A DNA stretch of 6,640 nt from Acidobacteriota bacterium (GTDB lineage: Bacteria; Acidobacteriota; Terriglobia; Bryobacterales; Bryobacteraceae): contig JAPKYY010000358.1 of NCBI GenBank assembly GCA_026394095.1, positions 1 through 6,640 on the forward strand, in the 5' to 3' direction. Positions 1 to 5,645 of the stretch are shown here, in pieces (the stretch's first letter is position 1; each line of letters starts with the position of its first letter). The notes beneath the pieces are model-generated. The model saw only the letters and a list, made by a program, of their open reading frames with translations, was not told where the DNA came from and ran no database searches. The translations under genes and the position numbers were made by a program.

Positions 1-252
1 AACGGCAAGCTCACCAGCGCCGGCCGCATCGGCGGCTTCACTGCACACACCCCGCAAGGCGACATCCTGCCCCTGATTTACAAAACAACCCTCGACCCCA
101 AAGACCCATCAAGCGTCCTCCTCCACTTCCAGGGCAAACTCCCAGATGGCGCACAACTTATGTACGGCCACGGCAAAGACCCCTACGCCAACCTCCGTGA
201 TGAACTCGGCCTCGGTGCCCCCGTCTTCGGGCCGCTCCCGATCGCAAAGTAA
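1..252 (+). CDS. C-terminal end of a sialate O-acetylesterase-like protein (5' end outside window)
   Basis: Frame 1 is open from the first base to a TAA at 250-252 and gives 83 residues. The segment PLIYKTTLDP, a later LMYGHGKDPYANL and a closing GAPVFGPLPI resemble the C-terminal end of sialate O-acetylesterase/DUF303-like proteins. As I recall the family, these end in a Y-G-x-G-x-[ND]-P-Y-x-N-[LV]-x-[DN]-E-x-x-[LM]-x-x-P-x-F-G-P pattern. Such enzymes are usually exported and remove acetyl groups from sugars, but the catalytic Ser/His region would lie upstream, so activity cannot be judged here. Codons end mostly in C, like the following + strand genes. The next gene starts 32 bp downstream. 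The reading frame is certain. The family is a recognition call from a short tail, and another carbohydrate-active enzyme with a similar beta-sandwich end is possible. Confidence 0.6.
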   Translation, partial: NGKLTSAGRIGGFTAHTPQGDILPLIYKTTLDPKDPSSVLLHFQGKLPDGAQLMYGHGKDPYANLRDELGLGAPVFGPLPIAK

Positions 253-284
253 CCTTTTCGATTCTTGCTAGTCTAAAAGAACAC

Positions 285-1154
285 GTGAAAAATTTTGTAA
301 TCGCCCTCGCTCTCGGCGCAATTGTTGCGTTTGCACAAGCCGACAAAGTTGTCGCCTCCATCAACGGCAAACCCGTTACGGCCAAAGACCTCGAAGAATT
401 CTCCAAGGGTCTCCCCGCCCAGTTCCAGCAGTTCTACCAGCAGGACAAAGAAGGCTTCCTCAAGCAGTACGCTGTCCTGATGAAGTTCTCCAAGCTCGCT
501 GAAGACGCCAAAGTAGACCAGGCCGCCCCCTACAAGCAGCGCCTCGAATTCACCCGCTTGCAGATCCTTTCGCAAGCCTACGTCGAAGACTACCGCAACA
601 AGATCGTAGTTGCCGATCCTGAACTCGCCGCCTTCTACGACAAGAACAAAGACAACTACACCCAGGCCAAGCTCCAGGTGATCCTCGTCAACTACTCCGC
701 CACGCCTGCCAAAGAAGGCGAAAAGCCCAAGCTCGCCGAAGCCGACGCGCAGAAGAAAGCCGAAGGCCTAGTCAAGCAAATCCGTGGTGGCGCAGACTTC
801 AAGAAGATCGTAGCTGAATCCTCAGACGACGCAGCCTCCAAAGCCAAGGGCGGCGACTTCGGCACCATCCGCCGCAGCGACCAGATCCCCGACGAACTCA
901 AGAAGGCCATCTTCGCCCTCAAAGCTGGCGAAGTCAGCGACCCCGTCAAGCAGCCCAACGGCTTCTACATCTTCAAGGTTGCCGAATACACCGCGCAGCC
1001 CATGGAAGAGGTGAAGCCCATAAAACAACTCAGGACACAGCCGACGCCAAAGTCGAGGATCCAGCATTCTTCGGCAAGGCCCCGGCAGCACCGGCCCCCA
1101 AGCCCTAACCATCTCTTTCGAGCGACAGCTCCGGGCACACCGGGGCAAGCTTGA
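285..1154 (+). CDS. Exported PpiC/SurA-type peptidyl-prolyl isomerase with a frameshifted C-terminus
   Basis: This is a periplasmic foldase of the parvulin family, which catalyses cis-trans isomerisation of prolyl bonds in exported proteins. The GTG start at 285 is chosen because it begins a clean signal peptide (MKNFVIALALGAIVAFAQA, cleavage near residue 19). No ATG offers this, and the ribosome site is weak (AAAAGAA). Residues 20-125 form the SurA_N-like helical region opening with VVASINGKPVTAKDLEEF. Residues 129-235 are the parvulin domain, with ADFKKIVAESSDD, KGGDFGTI, FALKAGEVSDPV and GFYIFKVAEY. After about residue 245 the frame turns Arg/Pro/Ser-rich and stops at a TGA (1152-1154). 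The -1 frame from about 1022 instead reads DTADAKVEDPAFFGKAP with an Ala/Pro tail and stops with TAA at 1106-1108. Restoring one base gives about 274 residues ending at 1108. The core call is secure. The C-terminus is a real lesion, an assembly error or, least likely, recoding. Confidence 0.85.
   Translation: MKNFVIALALGAIVAFAQADKVVASINGKPVTAKDLEEFSKGLPAQFQQFYQQDKEGFLKQYAVLMKFSKLAEDAKVDQAAPYKQRLEFTRLQILSQAYVEDYRNKIVVADPELAAFYDKNKDNYTQAKLQVILVNYSATPAKEGEKPKLAEADAQKKAEGLVKQIRGGADFKKIVAESSDDAASKAKGGDFGTIRRSDQIPDELKKAIFALKAGEVSDPVKQPNGFYIFKVAEYTAQPMEEVKPIKQLRTQPTPKSRIQHSSARPRQHRPPSPNHLFRATAPGTPGQA
1017..1034 (+). other. Apparent frameshift/deletion point in the PpiC gene
   Basis: Up to the codon for P245 (1017-1019) the frame of the 285 start gives normal parvulin-family protein. 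From GAC at 1034 the family-like sequence continues in the frame one base back. A net loss of one base explains it: adding a C so that CTCAG becomes CTCCAG at 1029-1033 gives VKPIKQLQDTADAKV. Only about five residues then separate EEVKP from DTADAKVEDPAFF. SurA-like proteins usually have an amphipathic helix of 20 or more residues there, so a larger deletion that is not a multiple of three is also possible. An AAAA run at 1022-1025 is the only slippery feature and is not a classical X-XXY-YYZ heptamer. Confidence 0.6.
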
Positions 1155-1539
1155 AACGGGCCCCGGCCCGGGCAACGAAGTCTTCGCGGCGAGTTTTCTC
1201 ACTCGCCGCGAAATCATTTTCGACACAGACCTTCTGGCCCACGCCCCAGACTTCGTCTCCATCGTCGCCCACGAGATCTACCACTTCGTCTGGCGACGAT
1301 TGCCAAATGCCGAACGCAAGGCCTGGGCAAACGTCCTTGCTAACGAGAAGCGGCCCACCCACACCGGCCTCTCCTCCAGCATTCGATACGTCCCCGGCGC
1401 ACCCCAGCAATCCAAAGACTATATCTGCGAGGCCTTTTGCGACACAGCCGCCGCTCTTACCAACCCCAACCAAAAGATTTCTTCGCAACGCCGCCGTTAC
1501 TTTTCCCGTCTTTACGACAAGAGAAGGTTGCCGGTATAA
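1111..1539 (+). CDS. Small zincin-like (HExxH) protein, conserved-hypothetical type, no canonical start codon
   Basis: Frame 1 is open from after a TAA at 1021-1023 to TAA 1537-1539. Numbered from ATC at 1111 it gives 142 residues beginning ISFERQLRAHRGKLETGPGP. H54-E-I-Y-H58 is an HExxH zinc-binding motif in the helix IVAHEIYHFVWRRL. E107-A-F-C-D111 inside YICEAFCDTAAAL resembles the downstream ExxxD element that gives the third zinc ligand in gluzincin-type peptidases. There is no signal peptide or membrane segment, so it should be cytoplasmic. Substrate and function are unknown. From memory, similar proteins with a G-P-G-P-G-N-E-V-F-A-A-S stretch occur in Acidobacteriota, which favours a real gene. 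No ATG, GTG or TTG occurs in frame before TTG 1300, which would remove the HExxH motif. ATC 1111 sits 2 bp after the TAA of the restored PpiC frame, where an ATG would be expected. It may be a rare-start gene, a degraded gene or a sequence error. Confidence 0.6.
   Translation: MSFERQLRAHRGKLETGPGPGNEVFAASFLTRREIIFDTDLLAHAPDFVSIVAHEIYHFVWRRLPNAERKAWANVLANEKRPTHTGLSSSIRYVPGAPQQSKDYICEAFCDTAAALTNPNQKISSQRRRYFSRLYDKRRLPV
1183..1212. repeat. Perfect 11-bp inverted repeat with 8-base loop
   Basis: TTCGCGGCGAG at 1183-1193 is exactly complementary to CTCGCCGCGAA at 1202-1212, with TTTTCTCA between. The stem is GC-rich and would form a strong hairpin in RNA or DNA. It lies inside the zincin-like gene, where it encodes FAASFLTRRE. 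The nearest T-run (1217-1220) is four bases beyond the stem and short, so a terminator reading is weak. Confidence 0.75.
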
Positions 1540-1540
1540 A
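1511..1540 (+). promoter_or_regulatory. Possible sigma-70-type promoter for the thioredoxin gene
   Basis: TATAAA at 1535-1540 matches the -10 consensus at five of six positions. TTTACG at 1511-1516 matches the -35 consensus at four of six, with an 18-base spacer. Transcription would begin near 1547, leaving a short leader that barely includes the AGGAG site. The element overlaps the stop of the upstream gene. Read-through from upstream is equally possible. Confidence 0.3.
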
Positions 1541-1548
1541 CTAAGCTC

Positions 1549-1553
1549 AGGAG
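1549..1553 (+). promoter_or_regulatory. Shine-Dalgarno site of the thioredoxin gene
   Basis: AGGAG lies 7 bases before ATG 1561 and fixes that start. It is the clearest ribosome binding site in the window; the other gene starts have weak sites or depend on coupling to the gene before. Confidence 0.75.
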
Positions 1554-1560
1554 CTCCGTA

Positions 1561-2094
1561 ATGAAATTCGCATCAGCAACCACCATCCTCGCCCTCTCTC
1601 TTGGGCTCATCTCGTGCTCCACAGAATCCAAGGCCGACGATGCCAGTGTCCGCCCCGCTAAAGAGCGCAAGAAGGCGCCCGAGTTCAAGCTCAAGGACGC
1701 TGACGGCAAAGTCGTCTCCCTTGCCGAATACAAAGGCAAAGCCGTACTCCTCAACTTCTGGGCCACCTGGTGCGGTCCCTGCAAAGTGGAGATCCCCTGG
1801 TTTGTAGAATTCGAACAGAAGTTCAAAGACAAAGGCTTCGCAGTCCTCGGCGTCGCCATGGATGAAGAAGGTTGGGAAATTATCAAGCCTTACATCACCG
1901 ACAAGAAGGTGAACTACCGAATCCTCGCTGGCGACGATTCCACCGCCCAGCTTTACGGTGGCGTAGACTCCCTGCCCACCACCTTCCTGATTGACAAGAA
2001 CGGTATGATCGCTGGCGTCCACGTCGGCCTCGTTTCAAAGAGTGAATATGAAAAAGATATCCTTGCTCTGCTCGGCACTCCTGCTGGCAAGTAG
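1561..2094 (+). CDS. TlpA/ResA-like lipoprotein thioredoxin
   Basis: The 177-residue protein has a thioredoxin fold and probably reduces or exchanges protein disulfides on the outer side of the cytoplasmic membrane. TlpA/ResA relatives serve cytochrome c maturation or copper-site assembly. A lipoprotein signal ends in the lipobox L16-I-S-C19, so the mature protein should be anchored by lipid at Cys19. A charged linker (residues 22-38) follows. The domain starts at APEFKLKDADGKVVSLAEYKG. The active site is W70-C71-G-P-C74 within FWATWCGPCKVEIPW, and the cis-proline is P139 in SLPTTFLID. All redox residues are intact and the length is normal for the family. Its 3' end overlaps the start of the nDsbD-like gene by 47 bp in another frame, suggesting coupled translation and a shared pathway. 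The class is secure; the client protein is not known. Confidence 0.93.
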   Translation: MKFASATTILALSLGLISCSTESKADDASVRPAKERKKAPEFKLKDADGKVVSLAEYKGKAVLLNFWATWCGPCKVEIPWFVEFEQKFKDKGFAVLGVAMDEEGWEIIKPYITDKKVNYRILAGDDSTAQLYGGVDSLPTTFLIDKNGMIAGVHVGLVSKSEYEKDILALLGTPAGK

Positions 2095-2512
2095 CTGCTT
2101 CGCACAGTCCATCAACGCACTAACAGTCGACCCGCCACAAAAGATACTGATCGAACGCGGCAAGAGCGTCAGCTTTAAGATTCACGCAAAGATCGCCCCC
2201 GGCTATCACGTCAATTCCAATAAGCCAAACGAAGACTACCTCATCCCCCTGCGCATGAATCTCGCCGCCGAACCTCTGGTTGTCGAGATCCTGAAATACC
2301 CTGCGGGCCACGACGAAAAATACAGCTTCTCAGAGAAGCCCCTGAACGTCCTCACAGGCGATTTCGACATCATGATTACCGTCAAGGCCCCCGAGAAGAT
2401 CGAGCCTCAGATGCACGTCCTGCTTGGCAAGCTCCGCTACCAGGCCTGCAGCGACAAGGCTTGCCTCGCCCCCAAGACTCTCGAAGTCCGCGTCACCGCC
2501 GACGTCCGGTAA
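2048..2512 (+). CDS. Free-standing nDsbD-like periplasmic thiol-disulfide protein
   Basis: The protein is 154 residues from ATG 2048. GTG 2042, in the same frame, would add two residues before the signal peptide and is less likely. A signal peptide (MKKISLLCSALLLASSCFA) is followed by an immunoglobulin-like domain with APGYHVNSNKP (50-60) and the paired cysteines C134 and C139 in RYQACSDKACLAPKTLEV. This matches the N-terminal alpha domain of DsbD, which passes electrons from the membrane to periplasmic acceptors. DsbD itself has that domain fused to a CcdA-like membrane part and a C-terminal thioredoxin. Here it stands alone, with the thioredoxin encoded by the overlapping upstream gene and no membrane part in the window. 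It may be the thioredoxin's partner, or an nDsbD fold used for another purpose. The stop lies 1 bp before the next gene's ATG. Confidence 0.85.
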   Translation: MKKISLLCSALLLASSCFAQSINALTVDPPQKILIERGKSVSFKIHAKIAPGYHVNSNKPNEDYLIPLRMNLAAEPLVVEILKYPAGHDEKYSFSEKPLNVLTGDFDIMITVKAPEKIEPQMHVLLGKLRYQACSDKACLAPKTLEVRVTADVR

Positions 2513-2522
2513 TATGCGGCGG
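2496..2522 (+). promoter_or_regulatory. Possible small hairpin over the nDsbD-stop/GT9-start junction
   Basis: CCGCCG (2496-2501) can pair with CGGCGG (2517-2522), putting the TAA stop and the ATG start of the glycosyltransferase in a 15-base loop. With no Shine-Dalgarno site at this start, ribosomes finishing the upstream gene might open it and reinitiate. A 6-bp GC-rich match can arise by chance in this base composition. Confidence 0.2.
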
Positions 2523-3335
2523 CTCGCGATTCGCCCCGGCGGCATCGGTGATTCCATCCTCGGTTTCCCCGCGCTCGAACATCTCGCGCTAGGCGGCACA
2601 CTCGAAGTCTGGGCTCGCGCCGAAGTCCTGCCCCTCATCCACTTCGCCACCACCAACACCATTGAAGGCACTGGCCTCGGCCTCCTGGGCCTCGAAGAGC
2701 CTAATCCTCAACTCGTAGAGCGCCTCCAGCAATTCGACGAGATCTACACCTGGTATGGCGCTGCGCGAGACGACTTCCGCGAAGCAATCACTGCCCTCCA
2801 TCCACGAGTGAATTTCTTGCCCGCGCTCCCAACAGACGATTCCTCGCATGCCGCGGACTTCTTCGCCGCTCAAGTCGGCGCATCCCTCCCGGCAATCCCC
2901 AGAATCGACGTCAAGCCGGTCAGAAACCGCATGGTCCTGATCCACCCCTTCAGCGGATCACAAAAAAAGAACTGGCTACTCCAAAACTTCCAACTCCTCG
3001 AACGTTGGCTGGAAAGCACGGGTCGTTCCGTTCAATTCCTGGTTGCACCACATCAGCGTATCCCCGGTACCAAGGTGGTTGCAGACCTGAGCGATCTCGC
3101 TGGCCTCCTCGCTGGAGCTTCACTTTATATCGGTAACGACTCCGGCATCACGCACCTGGCCGCTGCCTCAGGCGCAAACACTCTCGCGTTATTCGGCCCC
3201 ACCAACCCCGCCGTCTGGTCTCCACGGGGAGATCACGTCCGCATCCTCCACTCTGAGAATCTCGACGATCTCAGTGTCGAGCGAGTCCTCGATGCAGCAC
3301 TAGCCCAAACCGGCTTTGAGCAAAATAGCGCGTAG
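2514..3335 (+). CDS. GT9-family heptosyltransferase-like protein
   Basis: This is a GT-B fold glycosyltransferase resembling the ADP-heptose:LPS heptosyltransferases (WaaC/WaaF) that add heptose to the LPS inner core at the cytoplasmic face of the inner membrane. From ATG 2514 it has 273 residues. Visible motifs are RPGGIGDSIL with D13 (the position of the catalytic Asp in WaaC), HPFSGSQKKNW (144-154, with K152 matching the phosphate-binding Lys), GNDSGITHLAAASG (207-220, with D209 and H214 as nucleotide-sugar contacts) and FGPTNPAVWSP (227-237). It is short against the usual 320-350 residues, mainly through a compact N-terminal domain. A longer frame back to 2424 lies inside the previous gene and adds only low-complexity Ala/Pro/Ser sequence, so it was rejected. 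Acceptor and exact sugar are not determinable. Its 3' end overlaps the convergent gene by 36 bp. Confidence 0.88.
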   Translation: MRRLAIRPGGIGDSILGFPALEHLALGGTLEVWARAEVLPLIHFATTNTIEGTGLGLLGLEEPNPQLVERLQQFDEIYTWYGAARDDFREAITALHPRVNFLPALPTDDSSHAADFFAAQVGASLPAIPRIDVKPVRNRMVLIHPFSGSQKKNWLLQNFQLLERWLESTGRSVQFLVAPHQRIPGTKVVADLSDLAGLLAGASLYIGNDSGITHLAAASGANTLALFGPTNPAVWSPRGDHVRILHSENLDDLSVERVLDAALAQTGFEQNSA

Positions 3336-3776
3336 CTCCGCCACTCGCTTCTGAATCGTCGCCGCTCCCTTGGCCTGCGCAACAGGCAACGCCCAACTCC
3401 GCTGCTTGCCCGGAGTCAATTTCTCCCAGACTGCACGAAACTCGGCATCCCCCTCCAGTGCCACCCTCAACCCTTCTGGTAAATCCACAGCAGACTGATC
3501 ATCGATATTGAAACGCACATTCACCCAGTCCCCGATACCGCACTCAGCCTTTTTCAAAAACTCTTTCGACAACTTCAAATACCACTTACCCCCCGTCGGC
3601 TGCCAGGCACCACTAAACGGAAACTCCCCAATCTCCCCGCGCACCCGCAGCCTTGGATTCTCCTGAAGTGGCAATTCTCCTGCCACCTCTTTTGGCAAAT
3701 ACACAACAGAATAAGTCCACGGCCCCAGCGTATAAGCCGCCACCTTCCCTACAAACTCAAACGCAAAGCGGCTCAT
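3300..3776 (-). CDS. DUF1905/YdeI (OmdA-like) domain protein
   Basis: The 158-residue protein appears cytoplasmic, with no signal peptide or membrane segment. Residues 1-92 fit the DUF1905 beta-barrel-like domain, with WTYSVVYLPKE, RVRGEIGEFPFSGAWQPTGG and KWYLKLSKEFLKKAECGIGD. Residues 98-157 fit the YdeI/OmpD-associated helical part, with LPEGLRVALEGDAEFRAVWE, LTPGKQRSWAL and AATIQKRVAELRAILLKAG. Relatives are annotated as bacteriocin-protection or OmpD-associated proteins, but the biochemical role is unknown and that name should not be read as function. Its ATG (3774-3776) overlaps the TGA of the upstream membrane glycosyltransferase gene as ATGA, so translation is probably coupled and it should be last on that transcript. 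A GAGG lies about 11 bases before the start. The 3' end runs 36 bp into the convergent GT9 gene. Confidence 0.85.
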   Translation of the reverse strand: MSRFAFEFVGKVAAYTLGPWTYSVVYLPKEVAGELPLQENPRLRVRGEIGEFPFSGAWQPTGGKWYLKLSKEFLKKAECGIGDWVNVRFNIDDQSAVDLPEGLRVALEGDAEFRAVWEKLTPGKQRSWALPVAQAKGAATIQKRVAELRAILLKAGLG

Positions 3777-5644
3777 CGCAAGCCCGCCTCAATCAGCACT
3801 ACCCCCAACTCCCGGGAATCCCCAGGCACCGCAAACACCGCATCACACTCCACCGTCAAAACTCCCTGCTCCACGCCCGTCTTCACCCCCTTGGCACTCA
3901 CCGTATACAAACCATCCTTGGCGATGGATAATTCCGCCACCCGCACCCCATTCCACTCCACCCAAACCTTGCGAGCCTTGGCAATCGCCGGCACATAAAC
4001 AGTCGCGCTCACCTCATTCACATCCTGCTTCGGCTGCACAATCAACCGCGCCTGCCTGCTCATCCAGCGGCTCTTGCCATCCTCCAATTGATACGTCCCG
4101 CTCAGGATATGCTGCTCTGCCTCTGGCGCACCCATGGGCACATAGCTCAAGGTAGGCTTCCGCTCGATCACTCGCTCCAGGCGAACCCTGTCTACCGCCC
4201 CGCCGCGAATATCAAACGGCAACACGCCAGCTCCCGCGTCCGAATAACCACTCCGGGCCCCAAGCCCGATCAACCGCAGCGGTAAGGTCGTCACAATATC
4301 GAGCTTCGCTACCTCCACCAACTGCCCACCACCCACAGTCAGCGGCAGCGGGAAGCCCAACTCGCTGGTCAGCACCATGTCCCCCGGCCTCACTGCCTGC
4401 CCACGCTCAAGCGGCAGCGCACCAATGGCCTCGGCGTAATAACGGGCAAACTCGCCATTCACCCAAACCCGGCTAGCGGCAATCTCCGCCCGGTGCGCAC
4501 CTACAAAGTCCCGATAGCCAGCCCAGTGTTGGTAGTTAGTAAATGCCAGCGCCAACCCCAGGACCAAGTTGCAGGCAAAGCCCGCATAAAGCCAAACCGG
4601 CCGGTCTTCCAGCTTCGAAACCACCATCAAAACAACCGGAGCTGCCATCGGCAACAGATAGCGCGCAGACCCGGCAAAGAACAACACAAGCGATGCCGCA
4701 AAGAACACATGCGGCCACCAGCCATACTTCCGAGTCTCCTGCGTCAGCAACCCAATGGAAGCCACCACACCCACCAGATAAAGTGGATTCCATTCAAAGA
4801 AAGCCCATAGCAAACCCACCAGCAACCACTTCGATCCAAACGCCAATATGGGCAACAGCGGAAACACCATCCAGCCCAGATGTCCCATCAACGCCTTCGC
4901 ATTGCGCACCTTCAGTGCAAACTGCTGCAACCCATATTCTTTGAAGTACCCAGCCGTCACAGCCAGTGGCGGAGCCTTGCCACCCGTCGATTCCATCACC
5001 TGATACACAACCAGAATCAATGCTGGCGTCAGCGCCACCAGATAAGCCACCCACCACACGGGCCGCTTCCGCCCGATCATGAACCACAAGATCGGAATCA
5101 CCACCACACTCTGGTACGCAGCCAGCCCGGCCAGTGCAAGGGGCAGGGAAGCCGCCATCAGCCAGGCAAAACTCCCGCGCTCCAGAGCCTCCACAAACAC
5201 AGCCGTCCCCAACATCCAGAACGCTAAAAAAGGTAAATCGCTCTCAAACGAATTCCCGTTCACTACAAATGCTGGCACCACACAAAACAACAAAGTAGCA
5301 ACCAGCGGCAATGAACAAAATCGCCGCGCCAGAAAGTACATCCCCAATGCCGCCATCAGGCTGAACAGCCCGTATGCCGCATGGAAGGGCACCTCCCGCA
5401 CCTCCCCAAACAGAGCCAGCAAGCCCGCCAGCACAAACGCATTCAACGGCGGATGCGGATGCCCCGACATCGATACCAGGCGGCCATGAAACAGATACGA
5501 TGCCTGATGCGGATGCAGCGGATTGGTCTGAGCATACTGCGCTCCAGCAAGGTAATAAATGTCATCGCCCTGAATGGGCTGCGTGAGAAAGGCCACACGC
5601 ATAGCCACAACCAGGGCGATGATAATCAGCAGGTCGCGAAGCAC
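3773..5644 (-). CDS. GT39/PMT_2-type membrane glycosyltransferase with large soluble C-terminal domain
   Basis: The 623-residue integral membrane protein is of the GT-C fold (ArnT/PMT-like). Such enzymes use lipid-linked sugars to glycosylate lipids, glycans or proteins on the outer face of the membrane. After TM1 (5-21), QGDDIYYL carries the D27-D28 pair expected for the catalytic acidic motif in the first external loop, and GHPHPPLNAF (61-70) matches the HPPL element of PMT_2 proteins. NSFESDLPFL, many hydrophobic segments and ARYLLP (337-342) also fit. The last membrane span is about 359-378. Residues 380-623 are soluble: a part with GEFARYYAEAIGAL, then a beta-rich end from about 500 that looks like an added beta-sandwich. 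Donor and acceptor are unknown. The start is GTG at 5642-5644, one base after the gcvH stop, with no Shine-Dalgarno site, so coupling to gcvH is likely. Confidence 0.85.
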   Translation of the reverse strand: MLRDLLIIIALVVAMRVAFLTQPIQGDDIYYLAGAQYAQTNPLHPHQASYLFHGRLVSMSGHPHPPLNAFVLAGLLALFGEVREVPFHAAYGLFSLMAALGMYFLARRFCSLPLVATLLFCVVPAFVVNGNSFESDLPFLAFWMLGTAVFVEALERGSFAWLMAASLPLALAGLAAYQSVVVIPILWFMIGRKRPVWWVAYLVALTPALILVVYQVMESTGGKAPPLAVTAGYFKEYGLQQFALKVRNAKALMGHLGWMVFPLLPILAFGSKWLLVGLLWAFFEWNPLYLVGVVASIGLLTQETRKYGWWPHVFFAASLVLFFAGSARYLLPMAAPVVLMVVSKLEDRPVWLYAGFACNLVLGLALAFTNYQHWAGYRDFVGAHRAEIAASRVWVNGEFARYYAEAIGALPLERGQAVRPGDMVLTSELGFPLPLTVGGGQLVEVAKLDIVTTLPLRLIGLGARSGYSDAGAGVLPFDIRGGAVDRVRLERVIERKPTLSYVPMGAPEAEQHILSGTYQLEDGKSRWMSRQARLIVQPKQDVNEVSATVYVPAIAKARKVWVEWNGVRVAELSIAKDGLYTVSAKGVKTGVEQGVLTVECDAVFAVPGDSRELGVVLIEAGLR

Positions 5645-5645
5645 T

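Noticed and set aside
253..284. Promoter in the 32-bp gap before the PpiC gene
   Set aside because: No pair of -35 and -10 like elements has acceptable spacing; TCTAAA at 273-278 alone is too weak.
1020..1034. Programmed -1 ribosomal frameshifting in the PpiC gene
   Set aside because: The only slip-prone element is AAAA. There is no classical slippery heptamer, no upstream Shine-Dalgarno-like stimulator, and the nearest strong hairpin (1183) is too far away.
1183..1220. Rho-independent terminator at the 11-bp inverted repeat
   Set aside because: The T-run starts several bases after the stem and is only four bases long, and the structure lies early inside a coding region.
822..1262. A 146-codon - strand open frame opposite the PpiC and zincin-like genes
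   Set aside because: It has no signal peptide, domain or ribosome site and lies opposite a clear parvulin domain. Long antisense frames are common opposite C-ending codons.
1300..1539. A TTG start at 1300 for the zincin-like gene
   Set aside because: It would discard the HEIYH motif and the preceding conserved-looking region, and no ribosome site precedes it. The real gene must extend upstream.
1151..1561. A 136-codon + strand open frame rich in Ser/Pro/Thr
   Set aside because: It is out of frame with the HExxH gene, has no recognisable domain and its composition is typical of a shifted reading of C-rich codons.
2424..2513. N-terminal extension of the GT9 protein from 2424
   Set aside because: The extra 30 residues are an Ala/Ser/Pro-rich shadow of the nDsbD gene. 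ATG 2514 starts directly at the conserved RLAIRPGGIGDSIL sequence.
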